A stretch of DNA of 5,492 bases, taken from assembly GCA_964530165.1 (NCBI GenBank), contig CAZGYE010000351.1, positions 1 to 5,492 on the forward strand, read 5' to 3'. A program made the position numbers and the translations under genes. The notes under the pieces were generated by a model. It was not told where the DNA came from, searched no databases, and saw only the letters and a program-made list of their open reading frames with translations. The stretch is from CAZGYE01 sp964530165 (GTDB lineage: Bacteria > Planctomycetota > Planctomycetia > Planctomycetales > Planctomycetaceae). Below are positions 1-5,492 of the stretch, one piece after another (position 1 is the stretch's first letter; each line of letters starts with the position of its first letter).

Positions 1-989
<989 letters not shown>

Positions 990-996
990 GGTGTCA

Positions 997-1004
997 CTCC
1001 TTCC
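997..1004 (-). promoter_or_regulatory. Shine-Dalgarno site of prkA
   Basis: Read on the minus strand this is GGAAGGAG, ending 7 bases before the GTG start at 989. It is the best ribosome binding site in the window and it decides the start, as no in-frame ATG lies nearby. Its 5' half is part of the 3' arm of a small hairpin at 1001-1015. Confidence 0.75.
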
Positions 1005-1015
1005 GTTGGACGGAA
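1001..1015 (-). promoter_or_regulatory. Hairpin overlapping the prkA ribosome binding site
   Basis: On the minus strand TTCCGT pairs perfectly with ACGGAA around a 3-base loop. The 3' arm covers 1001-1006 and so takes in GGAA of the GGAAGGAG site. If it folds in the mRNA it would partly mask the ribosome binding site. The pairing is seen directly; the regulatory role is inference, and a 6-bp hairpin can arise by chance. Confidence 0.35.
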
Positions 1016-1038
1016 ATGAGCCGAACGACGATTCGTCT

Positions 1039-1171
1039 TTCCCGCTTTGGTGCTCGCTCCTCACTGCAACTCGCGCAGACTGAATCCCCTCGTCGAAGCA
1101 ACCAACGGGAAACGACGAGGCGTGAGGAGCGACCATCCATGGCCAACACCGAATTGTAAGAAAAGCGGGAA
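1039..1171 (-). promoter_or_regulatory. Nested inverted repeats in the prkA leader (candidate structured 5' UTR)
   Basis: One continuous 26-base arm at 1039-1064 is complementary to three blocks on the other side: 1039-1048 with 1162-1171 (10 bp), 1049-1054 with 1145-1150 (6 pairs, one of them G-U) and 1055-1064 with 1122-1131 (10 bp). The opposing arm is interrupted by unpaired stretches of 13 bases (1132-1144) and 11 bases (1151-1161). Inside lies a further 8-bp stem, 1088-1095 with 1113-1120, closing a 17-base loop. The order of the blocks is collinear, so they can form one branched stem in RNA or a cruciform in DNA. The block lies 50-180 bases upstream of the prkA start, where a 5' UTR would be expected. 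It may be a cis-acting RNA element or a decayed palindromic mobile repeat; the sequence alone does not decide. Confidence 0.5.
1153..1158 (-). promoter_or_regulatory. Possible -10 element for prkA
   Basis: On the minus strand this reads TACAAT, a 5 of 6 match to TATAAT. No good -35 hexamer lies 16-19 bases upstream, so the call is weak. If used, the transcript would begin near 1146 and have a leader of about 155 bases that includes the inner stems but not the outermost 10-bp stem of the nested repeat. No sigma54 consensus was seen upstream of prkA. Confidence 0.2.
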
Positions 1172-1214
1172 CGTCTCAGGAACCGCTGCCATGACCGGCA
1201 CAAGGTTACCCAGT

Positions 1215-1236
1215 TGACCCTCCTCCAGGGAGGTCA
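1215..1236. other. Bulged hairpin in the intergenic region
   Basis: TGACC then TCC pair with GGA then GGTCA, with a single bulged C at 1220 and a 5-base loop. No T-run follows on either strand, so it is not a convincing intrinsic terminator. It lies just upstream of the prkA leader block. Confidence 0.3.
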
Positions 1237-1419
1237 CCTGTCTGGTGAGCACCCTCCATTATCGCGACTTTGCCGGACGTGGCAATATCAATGTTGTGGC
1301 GCTGTGAGCCGACCGGAAACCGATGGGACCGCAGAGCCACTCTGCTGTTGGTAAAGGATTGCAATAGAACATCTTAGGCCCTGGCGCCGCGACCCTGGAA
1401 CAGTTGAGCACGCCCCCTG

Positions 1420-1482
1420 CGGCCGGTTCCGTAGACACTTCCTTCACCGCGACTGTCAGCTCGCTCGAGCAGCAACCGGCCG
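1420..1482. repeat. Inverted repeat, 9-base arms
   Basis: CGGCCGGTT at 1420-1428 is the exact reverse complement of AACCGGCCG at 1474-1482, with a 45-base spacer. The core CGGCCG is itself palindromic and common in GC-rich DNA, so this may be chance. It lies about 60 bases upstream of the aroB -35 box and could be an operator, but nothing else supports that. Confidence 0.25.
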
Positions 1483-1538
1483 AACCGCTCAATGAGGGCC
1501 CATTGTCCCAATCTCTGCGCCCCCGCATGACCCGGCGC

Positions 1539-1568
1539 TTGTCCTTCGGCGCATGCGCGGACTACAAT
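1539..1568 (+). promoter_or_regulatory. Sigma70-type promoter of aroB
   Basis: A -35 box TTGTCC (1539-1544, 4 of 6 to consensus) and a -10 box TACAAT (1563-1568, 5 of 6) are separated by 18 bases. Transcription would start near 1575, about 38 bases before the aroB ATG at 1613. This also argues against the in-frame ATG at 1553, which would lie inside the promoter. The promoter probably serves dprA as well. Confidence 0.5.
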
Positions 1569-1612
1569 CGTTGGAAGTCACGAAGTGGGCCCTTTTACGA
1601 AAGTCTCACCCG

Positions 1613-2755
1613 ATGTCCGATTCAGTCGCCCCCTTGACAGTCCAGGTCGACCTTGGCTCGCGGAGTTACGAGATTGCCATCGGCAGCGATCAGTTGGCGC
1701 TGGCGGCTCGGCACGTTGAACGGTGGCTCCAACGGATCCCGAACCGTGCTCCGGGGGCCGGAAAGGCGTTGATGATCACCGACCGCAACGTCGCCGTGCC
1801 GCACGCTGCAACCGTTCGCCGCAGTTTCGACGACGCCGGCTGGAACTGTGCGCTGGGCGAGCTGGAACCGGGCGAACAATCGAAACGGCTCGACGTTGCC
1901 GCCGGCATGGTCGACCGCCTGGTCGAGATGCAGGCCGATCGGCAGACTCTCGTCGTGGCTGTCGGGGGCGGCGTTGTGGGCGACTTGGCCGGCTTTGTGG
2001 CGGCCACCTATGCGCGCGGCATCCGCTTCGTCCAGGTCCCGACGACGCTGCTGGCACACGTCGACAGTTCGGTCGGAGGGAAGGTGGGGGTCAATCATCC
2101 GCGCGGTAAGAACCTCATCGGCGCGTTTCATCAACCGTTGGGCGTGTTGATCGACACGTCGACGCTCGACACGCTCCCCGAACGCGAGTACCGCAGCGGT
2201 TTGGCCGAAGTCGTCAAGCACGGCGTCATCCTCGACGCCCCGTTCTTCGAGTACCTCGAGGTGAATGTTGCCGGTTTGAATGCCCGCGAGCCAGAGGTTA
2301 TGCGGTACATTATCGCCCGCTGTTGCCGACTGAAGGCGGACGTGGTGGAACAAGACGAACTCGAACAGACTGGTTTGCGGGCTATGTTGAACTACGGTCA
2401 CACGTTTGCACACGCGTTCGAAGCCCTATCGCGTTACGTCCAGTTGCTGCACGGCGAAGCAGTTGCCATCGGAATGGTCTACGCCAGCCGATTGGCCGAA
2501 AGGATGGAACTGATCGACTCGGCGATCACCCGGCGGCAAGTCGATCTGCTCGAATCGCTCGGTCTGGCGACCGAACTGCCCGATTCGGCCGGTTTTTCGA
2601 CCGACGAGGTCCTCGACCGAATGCAACTGGACAAGAAAACTGTGGCCGGCCGGTTGCGCTTTGTGCTGCCGACCGAGTTGGGCCGCGTGGAGGTGTTCCG
2701 CGACGTGCCGATTGACCACGTCCGCACGGTGCTGGACACCAGAACTGCTTCATAG
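1613..2755 (+). CDS. aroB: 3-dehydroquinate synthase
   Basis: AroB converts DAHP to 3-dehydroquinate, the second step of the shikimate pathway, using NAD and a divalent metal (usually zinc) in the cytoplasm. The 380-residue product is close to the family's usual length (about 360). Family motifs are all present: the start VQVDLGSRSYEIAIG (about residues 10-24), NAD-binding GGGVVGD (118-124), PTTLLAHVDSSVGGK then GVNHP and GKN (143-167), GLAEVVKHG (with E199 and K202), LNYGHTFAH (N260, H263, H267) and LHGEAVAIGM (H280), and DKK (340-342). By analogy with characterised enzymes E199, H263 and H280 are the metal ligands, so the enzyme should be active. The ATG at 1613 is preferred to the in-frame ATG at 1553: it fits the family N-terminus and the promoter position. 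The ribosome site is weak (GAAAG at 1599-1603). dprA follows after 48 bases on the same strand. Confidence 0.96.
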   Translation: MSDSVAPLTVQVDLGSRSYEIAIGSDQLALAARHVERWLQRIPNRAPGAGKALMITDRNVAVPHAATVRRSFDDAGWNCALGELEPGEQSKRLDVAAGMVDRLVEMQADRQTLVVAVGGGVVGDLAGFVAATYARGIRFVQVPTTLLAHVDSSVGGKVGVNHPRGKNLIGAFHQPLGVLIDTSTLDTLPEREYRSGLAEVVKHGVILDAPFFEYLEVNVAGLNAREPEVMRYIIARCCRLKADVVEQDELEQTGLRAMLNYGHTFAHAFEALSRYVQLLHGEAVAIGMVYASRLAERMELIDSAITRRQVDLLESLGLATELPDSAGFSTDEVLDRMQLDKKTVAGRLRFVLPTELGRVEVFRDVPIDHVRTVLDTRTAS

Positions 2756-2756
2756 G

Positions 2757-2796
2757 TTCAACTTTTCGACTTTTCAACTCTTGAACTTTTCGACTT
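2757..2796 (+). repeat. Tandem 8-base repeat, five copies, between aroB and dprA
   Basis: Five consecutive octamers, TTCAACTT, TTCGACTT, TTCAACTC, TTGAACTT and TTCGACTT, fill nearly the whole aroB-dprA spacer. The tract is AT-rich and almost pure pyrimidine on the coding strand, unlike its GC-rich neighbours. It ends 7 bases before the dprA GTG, where a Shine-Dalgarno site would normally sit, and none is present. The spacer is exactly 48 bases and has no stop, so the aroB stop codon is the only stop between the two reading frames. Confidence 0.75.
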
Positions 2797-2803
2797 CTCG
2801 CCC

Positions 2804-3928
2804 GTGTCCGATTCATTTCCCACCGATCAGGAGCTGATCGACGCCCTGCGGCTGAGCATGATTCCCGGCATTGGTCCGCTGTTGCAGCGGGCGCTGCTGG
2901 ACCGCTTCGGAAGTCCCGCGGCTGCGCTGGCCGCCGGTTTCGATCAATTGCGTCACGTTCCCGGATTCGGTCCGAAGCTGGCCCGCGCCATCGACGAGCG
3001 CCGCGGCCCGGAGGCGGCTGAAGAAGAACACAGACGGTGCCAGAATGCCGGCATCCGACTCTTGCTGCGGGAAACCACAGGCTATCCGCGACTGTTGAAC
3101 GAAATCTGCGACGCCCCGAACATTCTTTATTGCCGCGGCACGTTGCAGACGCCCGACGAGCTGGCCATCGCCATTGTCGGCGCACGCCGTTGTACGCTCT
3201 ACGGCCGGCAACAGGCGGAGCGTTTCGCCCGCGGGTTGGCGCAGGCGGGAATGACCGTCGTGAGCGGGATGGCGCGCGGCATCGACGCGGCCGCGCATCG
3301 CGGAGCGCTGGATGCCGGTGGACGCACCATCGCCGTCTCGGCCACAGGGCTCGCTTTCGTTTATCCGCCGGAACACCGCGACCTGGCTGCGGAGATCGCC
3401 GAACACGGGGCCGTCGTCACCGAATTCCCGCTGAAGCAGCAGGCATTACCGGGTCTGTTTCCGCAGCGTAACCGGCTGATCAGCGGGTTTTCGACCGGGG
3501 TGATTATCGTGGAAGCATCGAAGAAGAGCGGCGCCTTGCACACGGCCCGGCACGCGATGGAGCAAGGACGCGAAGTGTTTGCCGTCCCCGGCCGCGTCGA
3601 CAGCGAGTTTAGCGCCGGCTGCCTCAGTCTGATTCGAGACGGTGCGACGCTCATCCGCGACTTCAACGACGTGCTGGAAGAACTCGGCCCGCTGGTGGAG
3701 CCGGTCAAACGTGGCGAAAACGACGAAGTCCGCAGCCCGCGAGAACTGACCCTGACCGGCCAGGAACGCGACATCCTGAATCTGGTCTCCAACGACCCGC
3801 AGCACATCGATGAGATTGTCCACACCGCGGGAATCGAAACCTCACGGGTCATGGCGACGTTGACGGTGCTCGAAGTGAAACGGATGGTCCGCCGGCTGCC
3901 GGGCGGGTATCTCGTGCGTTTCTCGTGA
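2804..3928 (+). CDS. dprA: DNA-processing protein DprA (Smf)
   Basis: DprA binds incoming single-stranded DNA in the cytoplasm, protects it and loads RecA during natural transformation; many non-competent bacteria keep it for recombination. The 374-residue product has the three-part form: an N-terminal helix-hairpin-helix/SAM-like region (about 10-66, with IPGIGP and VPGFGPKLA), the extended Rossmann domain (about 120-297, with IVGARR 124-129, SGMARGID 154-161, TGLAFVYPPEH 181-191, TEFPL 206-210, FPQRNRLISG 219-228 and FAVPG 259-263) and a C-terminal winged helix (about 315-374). All the hallmark stretches look intact. The GTG at 2804 is the first usable start after the aroB stop and matches the family N-terminus; no Shine-Dalgarno site precedes it. 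Close spacing suggests co-transcription with aroB. No other competence gene is visible, so natural transformation cannot be claimed from this window. Confidence 0.96.
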   Translation: MSDSFPTDQELIDALRLSMIPGIGPLLQRALLDRFGSPAAALAAGFDQLRHVPGFGPKLARAIDERRGPEAAEEEHRRCQNAGIRLLLRETTGYPRLLNEICDAPNILYCRGTLQTPDELAIAIVGARRCTLYGRQQAERFARGLAQAGMTVVSGMARGIDAAAHRGALDAGGRTIAVSATGLAFVYPPEHRDLAAEIAEHGAVVTEFPLKQQALPGLFPQRNRLISGFSTGVIIVEASKKSGALHTARHAMEQGREVFAVPGRVDSEFSAGCLSLIRDGATLIRDFNDVLEELGPLVEPVKRGENDEVRSPRELTLTGQERDILNLVSNDPQHIDEIVHTAGIETSRVMATLTVLEVKRMVRRLPGGYLVRFS

Positions 3929-3972
3929 CGAGGGCTTACCCAGAGATCGGCATAGCCGGCTCTTCCCCTCTC

Positions 3973-3981
3973 TGCTATATT
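3973..3981 (+). promoter_or_regulatory. Extended -10 promoter candidate for the L,D-transpeptidase gene
   Basis: TGCTATATT fits the extended -10 form TGnTATAAT with one mismatch. No good -35 box lies 16-18 bases upstream, as is tolerated for extended -10 promoters. Transcription would begin near 3988, giving a leader of about 147 bases that contains the inverted repeat at 4017-4092. It suggests the gene is transcribed apart from aroB-dprA. Confidence 0.35.
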
Positions 3982-4016
3982 TCGCCGCCCGTCGTTTCAG
4001 CCCGTCTCGTTGTGAC

Positions 4017-4092
4017 ACCTAAACCGACAACTTGTTGTCGCAATCCACTGGTTTGACGGCACATCCAGCGACGACAAGTCGTCGGTTTGGGT
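4017..4092. repeat. REPIN-like inverted pair of short palindromes
   Basis: Arms of 25 bases at 4017-4041 and 4068-4092 are inverted copies matching at 22 positions; all three differences are transitions. Each arm contains its own 16-base hairpin: CGACAACTTGTTGTCG at 4025-4040 and CGACGACAAGTCGTCG at 4069-4084, both with 7-bp stems around a 2-base centre. The spacer is 26 bases. Two palindromic units in inverted orientation is the layout of REPIN elements (paired REP sequences mobilised by RAYT transposases in other bacteria). The element sits between dprA and the next gene, in its probable leader. No transposase is in the window, and the copy number elsewhere is unknown. Confidence 0.65.
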
Positions 4093-4119
4093 TTCTATGA
4101 ACAATCCGGACTAACATTC

Positions 4120-4124
4120 AAGGA
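4120..4124 (+). promoter_or_regulatory. Shine-Dalgarno-like site for the ATG at 4135
   Basis: AAGGA lies 10 bases before the ATG at 4135. It supports this start over the in-frame TTG at 4087, which has no such site and overlaps the arm of the inverted repeat. Confidence 0.4.
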
Positions 4125-4134
4125 TCAGCAGATC

Positions 4135-5376
4135 ATGCGTAGACAAGCTCGACGTCGCGCTTATCTCACGTGGGGATTCTTCTTTGGCCTGCTGGGGGTT
4201 CTCACCGCTGTCTCAGCGTGGAAGTTTGGCTGGGTGCCGATCGACGTCGTGGAACCCGATCCCCCAACGCCGGCTGATTCGACCACGGACAACTCCAAGC
4301 AGGATGCACCGCCTTTCGACTTTGCGGAACCGCCGACAGACAACATCGCTAGCGCCGACCCGTCCGTGACGGCGGCGCAATCGGACCCATTCTTGGAAGC
4401 CGAACGCAGGGCGGGCGATCCCAATGTGGGCCGTACGTCTCTTGCGACGCCGTCGTCGCGGCAAGGGGATGATCCCGGCGTCTCCTCAATGCCGCGGCGG
4501 TTGCCGGCCGCGGCGGGCGCCGCTCGCATGGGCCGGTCGGCAGTGTGGCACGCCCAGAGCCCAGCGATGGGCGTGGCGGGTCAGCCAGGCAACCACGCCC
4601 TTCGAAAGACTCAGGGCGCGCCACCCAACCCGCGGACCGGCGCCGGCATTGTCCAGGTCTCCAACGAGGTCCAAGAGCCGAACACATCGACTCCACCGCA
4701 ACTGCGGGAAATCGACCGCCTGCTTGCCGCCGGAGACACCATGACCGCTCACCGAGAGCTTTCAAAACTGTACTGGAACCAGCCGGCCTCACGCGGCGCG
4801 ATCCAATCACGGATCGAAAAGACCGCGCGGGCGATCTACTTCGCGCCCCAACCGCATTATCTTCAACCGTACGTTGTGCAGCCCGGCGATCAACTCCGCC
4901 TGATCGCCCGCAAGTACCGTGTTCCGTGGGAGTATTTGGCGAGGCTCAACGGCACCGACCCGCGGAACATCCGTCCGGGACAACGACTCAAAGTGAACAA
5001 CGGCCCGTTCTCGGCCGTCATCGACCTGAGTGACTTCGAGATCACCATTCACTTGCAGGGCTATTTCGTCCACAGCTACCCGATCGGGATCGGCAAGGAC
5101 AACGCGACGCCGATCGGCAAGTTTACGGTGACCGATAAGATGGTCAACCCGCAGTACACCGATCCAAACGGCGAGGTGTTTGCGGCCGACGATCCGGCGA
5201 ACCCCATCGGTGAACGCTGGCTGGCTTTGGGCAATGGTTACGGGATTCACGGGACGATCGAGCCGGCTTCCGTCGGCCGGGCCGAATCGCGAGGATGCAT
5301 CCGCATGCACAACGCCGACGTTGCCGAAATCTACGACCTGCTCGTCGTCGGCTCCGAAGTGGTCATCCAACGTTGA
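4135..5376 (+). CDS. Membrane-anchored LysM and L,D-transpeptidase (YkuD) protein
   Basis: The 413-residue product starts with an Arg-rich stretch (MRRQARRR) and one hydrophobic segment (about residues 9-29), a signal anchor placing the rest outside the inner membrane. A Pro/Ala/Ser-rich, probably disordered linker follows (about 38-185), then a helical stretch (about 188-232), a LysM domain (about 246-288, YVVQPGDQL to GQRLKV) that should bind peptidoglycan glycan, and a YkuD domain (about 292-413). The YkuD catalytic signature is complete: GIHGT with H372, and SRGCIRM with S385 and the nucleophile C388. Such enzymes make 3-3 cross-links or attach proteins to peptidoglycan by a beta-lactam-tolerant cysteine mechanism (carbapenems excepted). 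The ATG at 4135 is chosen over the TTG at 4087 because it begins directly with the positive region of the anchor and has an AAGGA site; the extra 16 codons have low GC at third positions and overlap a repeat. Exact cross-linking role is not determinable. Confidence 0.92.
   Translation: MRRQARRRAYLTWGFFFGLLGVLTAVSAWKFGWVPIDVVEPDPPTPADSTTDNSKQDAPPFDFAEPPTDNIASADPSVTAAQSDPFLEAERRAGDPNVGRTSLATPSSRQGDDPGVSSMPRRLPAAAGAARMGRSAVWHAQSPAMGVAGQPGNHALRKTQGAPPNPRTGAGIVQVSNEVQEPNTSTPPQLREIDRLLAAGDTMTAHRELSKLYWNQPASRGAIQSRIEKTARAIYFAPQPHYLQPYVVQPGDQLRLIARKYRVPWEYLARLNGTDPRNIRPGQRLKVNNGPFSAVIDLSDFEITIHLQGYFVHSYPIGIGKDNATPIGKFTVTDKMVNPQYTDPNGEVFAADDPANPIGERWLALGNGYGIHGTIEPASVGRAESRGCIRMHNADVAEIYDLLVVGSEVVIQR
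4549..4600. repeat. Competing hairpins inside the L,D-transpeptidase linker
   Basis: CACGCCCA (4549-4556) pairs perfectly with TGGGCGTG (4568-4575). The overlapping GGGCGTGG (4569-4576) also pairs perfectly with CCACGCCC (4593-4600). The middle segment can therefore choose between two 8-bp partners. The block encodes part of the low-complexity linker (AVWHAQSPAMGVAGQPGNHA), where inserted sequence would be tolerated. Confidence 0.5.
4596..4618. repeat. Dispersed REP-like palindrome (CCCTTCGA...CTCAGGG type) within a coding region
   Basis: CGCCCT (4596-4601) and AGGGCG (4613-4618) flank TCGAAAGACTC. This closely resembles the widespread bacterial repeat CCCTTCGACAAGCTCAGGG, known for spurious peptides such as ALSLSKG on the reverse strand; here the reverse strand reads RALSLSKG. 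The sense frame reads NHALRKTQGAP and stays open. The resemblance is from memory of the motif; two or more bases differ from the common form. Confidence 0.55.
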
Positions 5377-5386
5377 CGGCAAGTAG

Positions 5387-5428
5387 AAAGGCAAAAGTAA
5401 AAAGGAAAAAGGCAAAAGTAAGAAGAAA
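5387..5428 (+). repeat. Purine-rich 7-base periodic tract after the L,D-transpeptidase gene
   Basis: From 5387 the sequence reads as heptamers AAAGGCA, AAAGTAA, AAAGGAA, AAAGGCA, AAAGTAA, GAAGAAA. The 14-base unit at 5387-5400 recurs exactly at 5408-5421, 21 bases on. The tract begins 10 bases after the stop codon and is nearly all purine on this strand, in sharp contrast to the coding DNA. It has no hairpin, so it is not an intrinsic terminator. Confidence 0.7.
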
Positions 5429-5431
5429 GGT

Positions 5432-5456
5432 AACACTTCGGGTGGGCGTCAGTGTT
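5432..5456. repeat. Small inverted repeat near the right edge
   Basis: AACACT (5432-5437) and AGTGTT (5451-5456) flank a 13-base GC-rich loop. It lies just after the purine tract. It could be a weak terminator stem (TTT follows at the 3' side) or another REP-like unit; six base pairs alone are weak evidence. The remaining bases to 5492 show no gene I can support. Confidence 0.3.
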
Positions 5457-5492
5457 TGCGGTGTTGTTCAGGTCGCGGTTTGGCGGATTCGC

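Larger units (their letters stand above)
990..1612. other. Divergent intergenic region between prkA and aroB
   Basis: This 623-base stretch holds no gene I can support. The short open frames here (for example plus-strand 1404-1637 and minus-strand 1259-1528) have no family resemblance, no convincing ribosome binding site, and the first runs into the aroB start. What it does hold is a structured block next to prkA (1001-1171), a bulged hairpin at 1215-1236, a 9-base inverted repeat at 1420-1482, and the aroB promoter at 1539-1568. I see nothing distinctive in 1237-1419. Confidence 0.6.

Noticed and set aside
1259..1528. Minus-strand 89-codon open frame in the prkA-aroB gap
   Set aside because: No recognisable motif or ribosome binding site; open frames of this length are expected by chance in GC-rich DNA.
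1553..1612. 20-codon N-terminal extension of aroB
   Set aside because: Lies within the promoter, and the AroB family N-terminus begins just after the ATG at 1613.
1404..1637. Plus-strand 77-codon open frame from a TTG, overlapping the aroB start
   Set aside because: No family resemblance, low-complexity Pro/Ser composition, no ribosome binding site, spans the aroB promoter and overlaps the aroB start in another frame.
1622..2413. Long antisense open frame (263 codons) across aroB
   Set aside because: It is the shadow of a well-conserved aroB in high-GC codon usage; the antisense protein has no family features.
2526..3185. Antisense open frame of 219 codons across the aroB-dprA junction
   Set aside because: Arg/Pro/Ser-rich shadow translation over two well-supported genes.
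3929..3972. Possible terminator after dprA
   Set aside because: Only scattered short complementarities and no T-run; not a canonical intrinsic terminator.
4087..4134. 16-codon N-terminal extension of the L,D-transpeptidase from TTG 4087
   Set aside because: No ribosome site, overlaps the end of the inverted repeat, low third-position GC, and it would put a polar stretch before the positive residues of the anchor. Not fully excluded.
5449..5490. Possible C-terminal end of a minus-strand gene entering from the right edge
   Set aside because: One frame reads 13 codons to a stop (ESAKPRPEQHRKH), but that is too short to support a gene and has no recognisable feature.

Overview
The window carries four protein genes, all recognisable: a partial prkA on the minus strand at the left edge, then aroB, dprA and a LysM plus YkuD (L,D-transpeptidase) gene, all on the plus strand. 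Base composition is GC-rich in the coding regions. A PrkA-type kinase, a membrane-anchored LysM-YkuD protein with a long disordered linker, weak or absent Shine-Dalgarno sites, and purine-rich microrepeats between genes all fit a planctomycete (Pirellulales-like) genome. That assignment is inference from gene style, not from a marker gene.

Layout. 1-989 (minus): N-terminal 329 codons of prkA, running off the window. 990-1612: a 623-base divergent intergenic region with a structured prkA leader (nested inverted repeats at 1039-1171 and a hairpin over the ribosome binding site) and a good sigma70-type promoter for aroB. 1613-2755: aroB, 3-dehydroquinate synthase. 2757-2796: five tandem copies of an 8-base unit. 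2804-3928: dprA, probably co-transcribed with aroB. 3929-4134: intergenic, with an extended -10 promoter and a REPIN-like pair of inverted palindromes. 4135-5376: the L,D-transpeptidase gene, whose linker seems to have taken up dispersed palindromic repeat sequence. 5377-5492: a purine-rich 7-base repeat tract and a small inverted repeat, with no convincing gene.

The genes do not form one pathway. AroB serves aromatic amino-acid synthesis, DprA handles incoming single-stranded DNA in transformation and recombination, the L,D-transpeptidase acts on peptidoglycan outside the inner membrane, and PrkA is a stress or starvation kinase. I see no phage, CRISPR, toxin-antitoxin, defence or biosynthetic system. 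The less ordinary content lies in non-coding and repeat structure: the prkA leader, the REPIN-like element, the repeat invasion of a coding linker and the short-period tandem tracts.
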